NCBI GenBank assembly: GCA_963204785.1
Contig: CAUJHG010000075.1
Location: 1-58,641 of the forward strand
Reading direction: 5' to 3'
Length of the DNA: 58,641 bases
Origin: Pseudomonadota bacterium
Lineage (GTDB): Bacteria; Pseudomonadota; Gammaproteobacteria; Burkholderiales; Burkholderiaceae_E
The first letter of the stretch is position 1, and each line of letters opens with the position of its first letter. Positions 27,229 through 38,297 of this stretch are shown here, in pieces. The notes beneath the pieces are model-generated. The model made no database searches, was not told the origin of the DNA, and worked only from the letters and a program-made list of their open reading frames with translations. Position numbers and translations under genes: made by a program.

Positions 27229-30156
27229 ATGAACTCTGCCCTTCTGCCTGTGCTGCTCGTGCTGCCGTTTGCCGGCAGCGTGCTGGCCGCGCTGCTGCCG
27301 GCCAATGCACGCAACAGGGAGGCCTGGCTGGCCGGGCTGATCGCCCTGGGCGGCGCAGCGATCTGCGGGTCCCTCTACCCCGAGATCGCTGCGGGGCGGG
27401 CGCTGCGCCACGAGATCACCTGGCTCCCGGCGCTCGGGCTGAACTTCGTGATCCGCGTCGACGGCTTCGCCTGGCTCTTTGCAATGCTGGTGCTGGTCTT
27501 CGGCGTGCTGGTGGTGGTCTACGCGCGCTATTACATGTCGCCGTCGGACCCGGTGCCGCGCTTCTTCTCGTTCTTCCTGGCCTTCATGGGCTCGATGCTC
27601 GGCGTCGTGCTGTCGGGGAACCTGATCCAGATGGCGATGTTCTGGGAGATGACCAGTCTGTCGTCCTTTCTGCTGATCGGCTACTGGCACCACCGGCCCG
27701 ACGCGCGCCGCGGGGCGCGGATGGCGCTGACGGTGACCGTGGCCGGCGGGCTGTGCCTGCTGGCCGGCATCCTGATGCTGGGCCGCGTCGTCGGCAGCTA
27801 CGACCTGGACCGGGTGCTGGCCGCGGGCGACCTGGTCCGCGAGCACGACTGGTACCTGCCGATCCTGGTGCTCGTGGCGCTGGGCGCGCTCACCAAGAGC
27901 GCGCAGTTCCCCTTCCACTTCTGGCTGCCGCGGGCGATGGCCGCGCCCACGCCGGTGTCGGCCTACCTGCACTCGGCGACGATGGTGAAGGCGGGCGTCT
28001 TCCTGCTCACGCGCCTGTGGCCGGTGCTCGCCGGCACGCCGGAGTGGTCGTGGATCGTCGGCGGAGCCGGACTGACCACCCTGGTGCTGGGCGCCTTCGT
28101 CGCGATCTTCCAGCAGGACCTGAAGGGCCTGCTCGCCTACTCGACGCTCAGCCACCTCGGGCTTATCACCCTGCTGCTGGGGATCGGCACGCCGCTGGGG
28201 GCCGTGGCGGCGATCTTCCACATCATGAACCACGCGACCTTCAAGGCCTCGCTGTTCATGGCCGCCGGCATCATCGACCACGAGACCGGCACCCGCGACA
28301 TCCGCCGGCTCAGCGGACTGTTCCGGCCGATGCCGCGCACGGCTACGCTGGCGATCATCGCGGCCGCGGCGATGGCGGGCGTGCCGCTGCTCAACGGCTT
28401 CCTGTCCAAGGAGATGTTCTTCGCCGAGGCGGTGCTCGCGGGTTCCGAGCGCGACCACCGGCTCGCAGTGGCGGCCACGGTGGCGGGGCTGTTCAGCGTC
28501 GCCTATTCGCTGCGCTTCATCCACGACGTGTTCTTCGGGCCGCCTGCCACCGATCTGCCGCAGGCGCCGCACGAGCCGCCGCGCTGGATGCGCTTCCCGA
28601 TCGAACTGCTGGTCTTCGCCTGCCTGGTGGTCGGGGTGGCGCCCGAGTTCACGGTGGGCCCCTTCCTGCGGCACGCAGCGGCCTCGGTGCTCGGCGCGGA
28701 CATGCCCGCCTACAGCCTGGCCGCCTGGCACGGGCTGAACCTGCCGCTGATCATGAGCGTCATCGCCCTCGCCGGCGGCGCGCTGCTCTACCTGATGCTG
28801 CAGCGCCACCTGAAGCTGCACACCGTCGAGCGCACGCCGCTGGTCCACCGCTTCGATGGCCAGCGGGCCTTCGACCGCATCCTGGTCGTGCTCAACGATG
28901 CGGCGGTCCGTCTCGAATGGCTGCTGGGCACGCGCCGGCTGCAGGCGCAGCTCGAGCTGGTGGTCCTGACGGTGCTCGCCGCAGCGCTGGTGCCCGCGCT
29001 CGCCGGCGGGCTCGCCTGGCTGCGCCCCGCGCCCACGCCACTGGACCCGATGCTCGCATCGCTGTGGGCGGTCGGCGTGGCCTGCGCGGTCGGAGCCGCC
29101 TGGCAGGCGAAATACCACCGGCTCGCCGCACTGGCGATGATGGGAGTCTCGGGGCTGGTCACCTGCGTGACCTTCGCGTGGTACTCGGCGCCGGATCTCG
29201 CGCTCACCCAGCTCGTGGTCGAGACCGTGACGATGGTGCTGCTGCTGCTCGGGCTGCGCTGGCTGCCGGCACGGCGCGCCCCCGAGGAGCTGGGGATCGC
29301 CGCCAGTCTCGGCGACCGCCTGCGCAGGGCCCGCGACTTCGCGGTGGCGGTCGCCGCCGGCACTGCGGCGACGGCGCTGGCCTACGCGGTGCTCACGCGG
29401 CCACGCACCGACGGGATGGCCTCGTATTTCATCGAGCGGGCGCTCCCGGAGGGCGGCGGCGCCAACGTGGTCAACGTGATCCTGGTCGACTTCCGCGGCT
29501 TCGACACCCTCGGCGAGATCACGGTGCTGGGCACGGTGGCGCTGACCGTCTACGCGCTGCTGCGCCGCTTCCGGCCTGCCCCGGAGAGCGTGGCGGTGCC
29601 GCTGCAGCGTGCCGACCAGCAGTCGGCCAGCACGGAGCCGGCACGCCCCGGGGCCGATGCCGAATCCGGTTACCTGCTGGTGCCGGGAGTGTTCATCCGC
29701 CTGCTCTTCCCGATCCTGATCGTGGTGGCGATCCACTTCCTCGTGCGCGGCCACGATCAGCCGGGCGGCGGTTTCGTCGCCGGCCTGATCCTGGCGACCG
29801 CGGTGATCCTGCAATACATGGTGGGCGGCACGCTCTGGATCGAGGACCGGCTGCGACTGCGCCCGCATCGCTGGATCGGCTTCGGCCTGCTGACCGCGCT
29901 GGCCACCGGGCTGGGCGCCTGGTTCTTCGGCTACCCGCTGCTCACGAGCCACTCCCCGCATCCGGTGCTGCCATGGATCGGCGAGCTTCCGATGCCGAGC
30001 GCCTTCTGGTTCGACATCGGCGTGTTCGCGCTGGTGGTCGGCGCCACCCTGCTGGTGCTGGTCTCGCTGGCCCACCAGTCGGTGCGCAGTCACCGGGTCG
30101 CACAGGAAGCGGCGACCGAAGCCCCGGAAGGCGCGAACGCGATGGGAAGGAACTGA
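27229..30156 (+). CDS. mrpA: Mrp-type Na+(K+)/H+ antiporter subunit A, fused to subunit B
   Basis: Largest membrane subunit of the multi-subunit cation/proton antiporter, 975 aa. Residues ~1-780 are the MrpA part, related to complex I NuoL (FWEMTSLSSFLLIGYWHH, then TKSAQFPFHFWLPRAMAAPTP with the conserved Lys). The last ~150 residues (LLVPGVFIRLLFPILIVVA, GHDQPGGGFVAGL) are an MnhB/MrpB domain, so A and B are fused as in proteobacterial PhaAB. The stop overlaps the mrpC start (TGATG), and the operon continues to mrpG. It would exchange cytoplasmic Na+ or K+ for protons, helping with alkaline pH and salt. Confidence 0.94.
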   Translation: MNSALLPVLLVLPFAGSVLAALLPANARNREAWLAGLIALGGAAICGSLYPEIAAGRALRHEITWLPALGLNFVIRVDGFAWLFAMLVLVFGVLVVVYARYYMSPSDPVPRFFSFFLAFMGSMLGVVLSGNLIQMAMFWEMTSLSSFLLIGYWHHRPDARRGARMALTVTVAGGLCLLAGILMLGRVVGSYDLDRVLAAGDLVREHDWYLPILVLVALGALTKSAQFPFHFWLPRAMAAPTPVSAYLHSATMVKAGVFLLTRLWPVLAGTPEWSWIVGGAGLTTLVLGAFVAIFQQDLKGLLAYSTLSHLGLITLLLGIGTPLGAVAAIFHIMNHATFKASLFMAAGIIDHETGTRDIRRLSGLFRPMPRTATLAIIAAAAMAGVPLLNGFLSKEMFFAEAVLAGSERDHRLAVAATVAGLFSVAYSLRFIHDVFFGPPATDLPQAPHEPPRWMRFPIELLVFACLVVGVAPEFTVGPFLRHAAASVLGADMPAYSLAAWHGLNLPLIMSVIALAGGALLYLMLQRHLKLHTVERTPLVHRFDGQRAFDRILVVLNDAAVRLEWLLGTRRLQAQLELVVLTVLAAALVPALAGGLAWLRPAPTPLDPMLASLWAVGVACAVGAAWQAKYHRLAALAMMGVSGLVTCVTFAWYSAPDLALTQLVVETVTMVLLLLGLRWLPARRAPEELGIAASLGDRLRRARDFAVAVAAGTAATALAYAVLTRPRTDGMASYFIERALPEGGGANVVNVILVDFRGFDTLGEITVLGTVALTVYALLRRFRPAPESVAVPLQRADQQSASTEPARPGADAESGYLLVPGVFIRLLFPILIVVAIHFLVRGHDQPGGGFVAGLILATAVILQYMVGGTLWIEDRLRLRPHRWIGFGLLTALATGLGAWFFGYPLLTSHSPHPVLPWIGELPMPSAFWFDIGVFALVVGATLLVLVSLAHQSVRSHRVAQEAATEAPEGANAMGRN

Positions 30157-30500
30157 TGGAAGCGATCCTCGCAGTCACGATCGGCGCGCTGATCGGCTCC
30201 GGCATCTGGCTGGTGCTGCGGCCACGCACCTTCCAGGTCATCATGGGCCTGTCCCTGATTTCGTACGGGGTCAACCTGTTCATCTTCGGCACCGGCCGCC
30301 TCGTCGCCGGACGCCCGCCGGTGATCGAAGGGGGACAGGCGCTCGATCCGTCGCACTACGCCGATCCGGTGCCGCAGGCGCTGGTGCTCACCGCCATCGT
30401 GATCGGCTTCGCGATGACCGCGCTCTTCCTGGTCGTGCTGCTGGCTTCGCGCGGCCTGACCGGCACCGACCACGTCGACGGCAGGGAGCCGCCCTCGTGA
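30156..30500 (+). CDS. mrpC: Mrp antiporter subunit C
   Basis: Small NuoK-like membrane subunit, 114 aa with three hydrophobic helices. The motif FQVIMGLSLISYGVNLFIF and the sequence DPVPQALVLTAIVIGFAMTA are highly characteristic of MrpC/MnhC. The ATG at 30156 overlaps the mrpA stop by one base, and its own stop overlaps mrpD, so translation of the subunits is coupled. Confidence 0.95.
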   Translation: MEAILAVTIGALIGSGIWLVLRPRTFQVIMGLSLISYGVNLFIFGTGRLVAGRPPVIEGGQALDPSHYADPVPQALVLTAIVIGFAMTALFLVVLLASRGLTGTDHVDGREPPS

Positions 30501-32167
30501 TGCACTGGATCGATCATCTGCCGATGGCGCCGATCGTGCTGCCGCTGGCGGCAGGCGCGACGACGGTGCTGCTGAGCGAGCACCGGCGCCAGACCAAGTT
30601 CGCCATCGGCATGGCAAGCGCGCTCGGACTGGTGGCGATCGCGATCGCGCTGCTGCGCATGGCCGACGGCCGTGCTGGCGACTGGCCGGCAGGCGTCGGC
30701 GTCTACCTGGCCGCGAACTGGCCCGCACCCTTCGGGATCGCACTGGCGGTCGACCGGCTCAGCGCGACGATGCTGCTGCTCACCTCGCTGCTGGGCGCGT
30801 GCTCGCTGCTCTTCGCGCATGCGCGCTGGGATCGGGCCGGCGTGCACTTCCACGCGCTCTTCCAGTTCCTGCTGGCAGGCCTGAACGGCGCCTTCCTCAC
30901 GGCAGACCTCTTCAACCTGTTCGTGTTCTTCGAGCTGATGCTCGCAGCCTCCTACGGCCTGGTGCTGCATGGTTCCGGCGTGGCGCGGGTGCGTTCGGGC
31001 CTGCACTACGTCGTGGTCAACCTGGTGGCGTCCTCGCTGTTCCTGATCGGCGTGGCGACGATCTACGCAGTCACGGGCACCCTGAACATGGCGGACCTGG
31101 CGGGACTGCTGTCCGGGATCCCCGACGGCGACCGCACGCTCCTCGAGGCGGGCGTCGCGATCCTCGGCGTGGCCTTCCTGATCAAGTGCGCGGCCTGGCC
31201 GCTGAACTTCTGGCTTCCGGGCGCCTACGGCGCCGCCGGCGCCCCGGTGGCGGCGGTCTTCTCGGTGCTCACCAAGGTCGGGGTCTACGCGATCCTGCGG
31301 CTCTGGCTGCTGCTGTTCGCCGATGGTGCGGGCGAGTCCACCGGCTTCGGGCGCGAGTGGCTGCTGGTTGGGGGAATGGGCACGCTGGCGATCGGCACCG
31401 TCGGCATGCTGGCCTCGCAGGATCTGCGCCGGCTCGCCGGCTACAGCGTGATCGTGTCCTCCGGAACCCTGGTCGTCGCGGTCGGCTTCGGCAGCCCGGC
31501 GATGGTCGCAGCCGCGCTGTACTACCTGTTCAGCGCGTCGCTGGCGACCGGCGCGCTCTTCCTGCTCGACGAACTGATCCAGCGCAGCCGCAGTTTCGGC
31601 GCCAGCGTCCTGGCCACGACGCTCGAAGCCTTCGAAGCCCAGGGTGCACTGCACGGCATGCAGGACGGACCGCCCCCCGAGAACGAGGAGCGTGGCGTGG
31701 TGATCCCGGCGGCCATGGCCTTCCTCGGACTGAGCTTCGTCAGCTGCGCGCTGCTGATCACCGGCCTGCCGCCGCTCTCGGGCTTCATCGCCAAGTTCGC
31801 GCTGCTCTCGGCGCTGCTGGCTCCCGCAGGCCTGGAATCCACTGCCGAGGCCCCGGTGTCGGCGCCGGGCTGGGCCATGATCGTGCTGCTCGTCGTCTCG
31901 GGAATGGCCGGCGTGATCGCGCTGGCGCGCATCGGCATCCGGGCCTTCTGGGTGCCGCCGCTGCGCAGCCCGCCGCGGCTGCGGCTGATCGAGGCCGCCC
32001 CGGTGGCGCTGCTGATCGGGCTGACGATCACCATGACCATCCAGTCCGGCAGCATCATGCGCTACCTGGACGCCACCGCCGCGGGCCTGCACGACTGGAC
32101 CGGCTACGCCGGGGCGGTGATGAACGCCCGGCCGGTGCCGGGGCCCGGACAGTGGAGTGCGCCGTGA
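30500..32167 (+). CDS. mrpD: Mrp antiporter subunit D
   Basis: NuoM/N-like proton-channel subunit, 555 aa with about 14 helices. The conserved functional segments FNLFVFFELMLAASYGL (with the key Glu) and KCAAWPLNFWLPGAYGAA (with the key Lys) are present. A soluble loop of roughly 45 residues (about 365-405, ending PPPENEERGVVIP) precedes the C-terminal helices. An in-frame GTG one codon upstream (30497) is an alternative start. The stop overlaps the GTG start of mrpE. Confidence 0.94.
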   Translation: MHWIDHLPMAPIVLPLAAGATTVLLSEHRRQTKFAIGMASALGLVAIAIALLRMADGRAGDWPAGVGVYLAANWPAPFGIALAVDRLSATMLLLTSLLGACSLLFAHARWDRAGVHFHALFQFLLAGLNGAFLTADLFNLFVFFELMLAASYGLVLHGSGVARVRSGLHYVVVNLVASSLFLIGVATIYAVTGTLNMADLAGLLSGIPDGDRTLLEAGVAILGVAFLIKCAAWPLNFWLPGAYGAAGAPVAAVFSVLTKVGVYAILRLWLLLFADGAGESTGFGREWLLVGGMGTLAIGTVGMLASQDLRRLAGYSVIVSSGTLVVAVGFGSPAMVAAALYYLFSASLATGALFLLDELIQRSRSFGASVLATTLEAFEAQGALHGMQDGPPPENEERGVVIPAAMAFLGLSFVSCALLITGLPPLSGFIAKFALLSALLAPAGLESTAEAPVSAPGWAMIVLLVVSGMAGVIALARIGIRAFWVPPLRSPPRLRLIEAAPVALLIGLTITMTIQSGSIMRYLDATAAGLHDWTGYAGAVMNARPVPGPGQWSAP

Positions 32168-32652
32168 GGAAGCTGCTTGCCGCGCCACTACTGTCGTGCT
32201 TCCTCTTCCTGCTCTGGCTGGTGATGAGCCGCAGCGTCGCGCCCGGCCACCTGGTGCTGGGCGCGGTGCTTGCCGTCGCCGTGCCTGCGCTGACCGCCCC
32301 GACGCGGCCGCTGCGCCCGCGCGTGCGCCGGCCGCTGGTGGCGGCGCGACTGGCCATCGTGGTGCTGTACGACGTGCTGGTGTCCTGCGTGCGCGTGAGC
32401 AGGGTGATCCTCGGCGGCCCCGAACGCAGACGACACTCGGGCTTCATGGGCGTGCCGCTGGATCTGCGCGACCCGCACGGGCTGGCCGTGCTGTCGGCGA
32501 TCGTGAACTCGACGCCGGGAACGGTCTGGGCCGAACTGAGCGACGATCGCAGCCTGCTCACGCTGCACGTGCTCGACCTGGACGACGAACAGGCCTGGAT
32601 CGACACGATCAAGACGCGCTACGAGAAACCGCTGATGGCGATCTTCGAATGA
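32164..32652 (+). CDS. mrpE: Mrp antiporter subunit E
   Basis: Membrane subunit of 162 aa, with two N-terminal hydrophobic segments and a cytoplasmic domain ending in DEQAWIDTIKTRYEKPLMAIFE. The motif VLSAIVNSTPGTVWAEL is diagnostic of MrpE/MnhE. The GTG start overlaps the mrpD stop (GTGA), and the end overlaps mrpF (ATGA). Confidence 0.94.
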   Translation: MRKLLAAPLLSCFLFLLWLVMSRSVAPGHLVLGAVLAVAVPALTAPTRPLRPRVRRPLVAARLAIVVLYDVLVSCVRVSRVILGGPERRRHSGFMGVPLDLRDPHGLAVLSAIVNSTPGTVWAELSDDRSLLTLHVLDLDDEQAWIDTIKTRYEKPLMAIFE

Positions 32653-32923
32653 CTGCGCTGCTGCTGGCCTCGATCGACTTCGCAATGGCCTGCGTGGGTC
32701 TTGCGATGCTGCTGGCCTCGGTACGGATGTTCCGTGGTCCGACCGCGCAGGACCGCGTGATGGCGATGGACGCCCTCTACGTCTGCGCAATGCTTGCGAT
32801 GCTGCTGCTGGGCATGCGCCTGGGCAGCCAGCTGTACTTCGAGATCGCACTGCTGATCGCGGTGCTGGGCTTCGTGGGCTCGGTGGCGATGGCCAAGTTC
32901 CTGCTGCGCGGCGAGGTGATCGA

Positions 32924-32927
<4 letters not shown>
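32649..32927 (+). CDS. mrpF: Mrp antiporter subunit F
   Basis: Small membrane subunit, 92 aa with three helices. The segment RGPTAQDRVMAMDALYV matches the conserved MrpF loop (with the essential Asp), and the C terminus GFVGSVAMAKFLLRGEVIE is typical. It is coupled to mrpE and mrpG by ATGA overlaps. Confidence 0.94.
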
Positions 32928-35243
<2,316 letters not shown>

Positions 35244-35271
35244 TCACGCCGCTTCGAACCGAGGAGAACGC

Positions 35272-35589
35272 ATGAAACGCAACATCGTCATGAAGCTGGC
35301 CCTCGCGGCCGCCGCTGCGGGCATCGCCGCCCCGGCGCTCGCGAGCGCCGACCTGGCCAAGAAGTACAACTGCACCGCCTGTCACGCCGCCGACAAGAAG
35401 ATGGTCGGCCCGGCGTACAAGGACGTCGCAGCCAAGTACAAGGGTCAGGCGGACGCGGTCGCCAAGCTGTCCGAGAAGGTCAAGAAGGGCAGCTCGGGCG
35501 TCTGGGGCGCAGTGCCGATGCCGCCGAACGCGGCGGTGCCCGACGCGGACATCAAGGCCCTCGTCGAGTGGGTGATGGCGACCAAGTGA
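35272..35589 (+). CDS. Class I cytochrome c551/c552 (NirM-like)
   Basis: Small periplasmic electron carrier, 105 aa with a signal peptide (to about ASA at 26) and one heme c site CTACH at 34-38. The likely axial Met lies in the VPMPP segment near the C terminus. It is 28 bp downstream of nirS, with GAGGAG before the ATG, so it is almost surely co-transcribed and probably donates electrons to NirS, as cytochrome c551 does in Pseudomonas. A strong terminator follows. Confidence 0.93.
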   Translation: MKRNIVMKLALAAAAAGIAAPALASADLAKKYNCTACHAADKKMVGPAYKDVAAKYKGQADAVAKLSEKVKKGSSGVWGAVPMPPNAAVPDADIKALVEWVMATK

Positions 35590-37088
35590 CGCCAGCCGGA
35601 CCCGAGTCCGGAAAAGGGGCGGCCCGCAGGGGTCGCCCCTTTTTTCGTTGGGCCCGGCTCGGGCCGGCGCTGGCGTGGCTCGCGCCGGCGTCCCTCGCGC
35701 GGACGCCCTGCGCGCGGGCCGCAGCGCGCCGGCCCGCGAGGCAGGGCCTGTTCGCCGCCCTGCTGCTGGCCGCATCGACGGCGACGCCGGCCGGCGCGCA
35801 CGAGCCGCCGGCCCTGATCGCCATCGGTGCAGCCGGCGCGCGCACGGTCGGGCTGCTCGAGTGCCGCGACGGGCGCGTGCTGCGCACCCTGGAGCTGGAG
35901 GCCTCGCTGGCCGCCCCGCCGGCGCTCGCGCCGGACGCGCACGCGCTGTACCTGGCCACGCGCGACCGACGGCTGCAGCGCCGCGCGCTCCCCGGGCTCG
36001 CGCTGCAGGCCGAGGTGGCACTGGAGTTCGAGCCGCTGGCGCTCGCCGCCGCCGGCGGGCCGGATGCGATCGTGCTCGCGGGCGGGCGCGGAGCCTACCC
36101 GCTGTCGGCGCACGCGCCGGACAGCCTGGAGCTGCTGCAGCGCTACGCACAGCGCGACGGCCTGCCGGCCACGGTGAGCGTGCTGCTGGACAATCCCGGC
36201 AGGCAGGGCTTCGCGGTCGCTTTCTCCGACCTCGCCGAGGTGTGGGAGATCGTCTACGACCGCAAGGCGCCGCCGGTGCTGCTGGGCTTCGTCCACGACT
36301 ACCGGAACAACGAGGCGGTGCCCCTGCCGGGTCGGCTCACTGCGCGCCCCTTCCAGGTCGCCTCGGCCACCGCCGCCCTGGTCGCGGGCCCCGTCCCCTG
36401 GGAGCTCGCGCGCATCGACGTCGAGGGCCGCCTCGGAGTGATCAGCCTCGAGCTGCGCAGAGAGATCGAGCGCCCGGCGCTGGGCGGACCACTGGGCCCG
36501 CATCGGCTGGCGGCCTGGCGCGCTCCCGCGGCGCCGTCCCCCGGCGCGCAGGACCTGCCGCGCGAACGCATCGCGCGCGGCTGGGCGGCAGTCGCCGCGG
36601 GCAGCGCTGCGATCGTCCGGATGCCTGCCGTCGGGTGGCAGCCGCTTGCCGGGCCGAGGGCTGCCTCGGAAGTCCTGGCCCTGGCCCCGGCGCCCGGGGG
36701 CAGCGGCCGCGTACTGGTGGCGCATCGCAGCGCCGGCTCGGGCGTCACGGTCGCGCTGCTGGACCCCGTCGGCCAAACGCTTTCGCCGCTCGCATCCCTG
36801 CCCGCGCCCGGCGGACCCGACGCGGCGCCCTCGACCGGACCGGACGCTGCGGCCCCCGCGCCCGTACCATCCCGGGACGTCCCCGGCGCCGATCCCGGAC
36901 CGGCGGATGGCGGTCTGCGTTTCGTCGCCGCCAGCGGCGGGCGCTGCACCGCGCTGCTGGATCGCGACGGCCGCTGGCTGGTCGCCTTCGAGGCGGCCGA
37001 CCCCGCCGGCGCGCTGCCGTTCAGGACAGACGAGCGAAACCGTCCAGCAGGCCCAGCGGAGACTTCGTCAGCGCCACCGAGACGATGA
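35586..37088 (+). CDS. Divergent heme d1-type beta-propeller protein (NirF/NirN-like), start uncertain
   Basis: Open frame of about 500 codons. A signal peptide-like stretch (ARQGLFAALLLAASTATPAGAH) begins near residue 55 counted from the GTG at 35586. The mature part resembles the d1-propeller family: AEVWEIVYDRKAPPVLLGFVHDYR and, later, LGVISLELRREIERPALGG. The strongly conserved His/Gly motif expected after that point is absent, so the protein is divergent or decaying. The only ATG/GTG/TTG start in frame before the signal peptide is the GTG overlapping the cytochrome stop, and the strong terminator lies within the first 20 codons; a CTG start near 35750 is the alternative. The 3' end overlaps the SirB2 gene by 68 bases. 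Confidence 0.6.
   Translation: MTPAGPESGKGAARRGRPFFRWARLGPALAWLAPASLARTPCARAAARRPARQGLFAALLLAASTATPAGAHEPPALIAIGAAGARTVGLLECRDGRVLRTLELEASLAAPPALAPDAHALYLATRDRRLQRRALPGLALQAEVALEFEPLALAAAGGPDAIVLAGGRGAYPLSAHAPDSLELLQRYAQRDGLPATVSVLLDNPGRQGFAVAFSDLAEVWEIVYDRKAPPVLLGFVHDYRNNEAVPLPGRLTARPFQVASATAALVAGPVPWELARIDVEGRLGVISLELRREIERPALGGPLGPHRLAAWRAPAAPSPGAQDLPRERIARGWAAVAAGSAAIVRMPAVGWQPLAGPRAASEVLALAPAPGGSGRVLVAHRSAGSGVTVALLDPVGQTLSPLASLPAPGGPDAAPSTGPDAAAPAPVPSRDVPGADPGPADGGLRFVAASGGRCTALLDRDGRWLVAFEAADPAGALPFRTDERNRPAGPAETSSAPPRR
35612..35645 (+). terminator. Strong intrinsic terminator after the nirS-cytochrome pair
   Basis: Perfect 10-bp arms AAAAGGGGCG (35612-35621) and CGCCCCTTTT (35634-35643), a 12-base loop and a run of T residues. 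It ends the nirS-cytochrome transcript 22 bp after the stop codon. The only conventional start codon of the next open frame lies before this hairpin, so the terminator sits inside that reading frame. Confidence 0.9.
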
Positions 37089-37416
37089 ACGCGAAGATCG
37101 CGATGGCCGCCAGCCCTGCCCCGGCGCGCATCGCGAGGGTGCGCCCGCGCTTGAGTGCGATCGAGCCGACCACGATGTAGGCCAGCAGCGCAACGATCTT
37201 CACCACCAGCCAGGGCGGCAGGGCGCCGATCATCCAGGCCATCGCCAGCGCCGAGACGAGCAGCACCGTGTCGATCACGTGCGGCAGCACCCGCGCGGGG
37301 CGCGAGCGCAGCGCCGGCGAGCGCGCGAGCATCATCAGGTAGCGCAGGACGAAGCCGGCGATGCTCAGCGCGGCGCTGCTGACGTGGACGGTCTTGAGGA
37401 GTTCGTAGGCGGACAT
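37021..37416 (-). CDS. SirB2-family membrane protein
   Basis: Integral membrane protein of 131 aa with four hydrophobic helices, beginning MSAYELLKTVHVSSAALSIAGFVLRY. This matches the SirB2/invasion-gene-expression-upregulator family, whose function is unknown and which often lies near respiratory or heme genes. It is convergent with the d1-propeller gene (68-bp overlap) and 50 bp downstream of the minus-strand Crp/Fnr gene. Confidence 0.82.
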   Translation of the reverse strand: MSAYELLKTVHVSSAALSIAGFVLRYLMMLARSPALRSRPARVLPHVIDTVLLVSALAMAWMIGALPPWLVVKIVALLAYIVVGSIALKRGRTLAMRAGAGLAAIAIFAFIVSVALTKSPLGLLDGFARLS

Positions 37417-37466
37417 CGTGACAGTGGGCGAGCGCGCCGCGCGGCGACGCGGCCCACGGCGAGGGA

Positions 37467-38165
37467 TCAGGAGAGCTGGGCGCGCAGGCGGGCGGCGTCC
37501 AGGATGGTGATCTCGGCGCCCTTGACGCTGATCGCCTGCTCGTGGCTCAGCTCCCCGAGGATGCGCGAAAAATGCTCCGGCGTCAGGTTCAACCGCGACG
37601 CGATGATGCCCTTGTTCGCGTCGAGCGTGATCCGCACCGGCTCCTCGGGGTCGCCGGGGGTGCGTTCGTCGAGGTCACGCAGCAGGTAGCCGATCACACG
37701 CTGCATCCCCGAGCGCAGCGAGTAGGCCTCGACGTCCTGGATCAGCCCGATCAGCCGGCGGCTCAGGCTGGCGAGCATCACCCGGGCCAGCTTGGGGTCG
37801 CCCGAGATCTCGGCATCGATCACCGCCTTCGAGACGTGCAGCAGCAGCGAATCCGCCAGCGCCTGGCCATAGACCACGTAGGCGCGGTCGGAGAACATCA
37901 GCGCCTCGCCGAAGGTCTGGCCCGGTCCGAGGATGTCGATCACCTTCTCGGTGCCCTGCGGCGAGACGAAGGCGAGCTTGACCTGCCCGTACACCACTGC
38001 ATGGAAGCCGACGCAGGGGTCGCCGCGCTGGAAGATGGTCTGGCCCTTCGCGACGCGGACCTCGGCGGTGCCTTCGGCGATGCGATCGAGCTCGGCGCCG
38101 GTCATCCCCTGGAAGATCGGCAGGTTGCCCAGGAAGGTCCTCGTCTTGATGCTTGGCGCCCGCAT
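37467..38165 (-). CDS. Crp/Fnr-family transcriptional regulator (Dnr/NnrR-like), copy 1
   Basis: Cyclic nucleotide-binding-fold regulator of 232 aa. The effector domain includes GQVKLAFVSPQGTEKVIDILGPGQTFGEALMF, and the C-terminal helix-turn-helix has LNLTPEHFSRIL. The recognition helix carries E197-xx-S200-R201, the FNR-type signature for TTGAT half-sites. The N-terminal cysteines needed for an FNR Fe-S cluster are absent, so NO sensing via heme (Dnr/NnrR type) is more likely. The ATG at 38165 has GGGAGG upstream. It is divergent from a second regulator, with a near-perfect FNR box between them. Confidence 0.88.
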   Translation of the reverse strand: MRAPSIKTRTFLGNLPIFQGMTGAELDRIAEGTAEVRVAKGQTIFQRGDPCVGFHAVVYGQVKLAFVSPQGTEKVIDILGPGQTFGEALMFSDRAYVVYGQALADSLLLHVSKAVIDAEISGDPKLARVMLASLSRRLIGLIQDVEAYSLRSGMQRVIGYLLRDLDERTPGDPEEPVRITLDANKGIIASRLNLTPEHFSRILGELSHEQAISVKGAEITILDAARLRAQLS

Positions 38166-38214
38166 GTTCCTCCCACGATCCGAAATGAATGCAGCGTCGC
38201 CCGGGATTGTAGTC

Positions 38215-38228
38215 TTGATCCAGATCAT
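38215..38228. promoter_or_regulatory. FNR/DNR-type operator between divergent regulator genes
   Basis: TTGATCCAGATCAT matches TTGAT-N4-ATCAA at 9 of 10 defined positions. It lies 49 bases from the start of the minus-strand regulator and 69 bases from that of the plus-strand regulator. It could activate one gene and repress the other, or serve autoregulation of both. Confidence 0.8.
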
Positions 38229-38297
38229 TCGCGGTGGGGGATTGGGCCGCCGACAATTCCGCAGTTCCCCTTGTCGAGATCGGAAAAGACCCTGACC

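Noticed and set aside
27052-30093. Minus-strand open frame of 1013 codons
   Set aside because: It is antisense to mrpA, with low-complexity Arg/Gln/His-rich translation and no start site; mrpA is unmistakable on the other strand.
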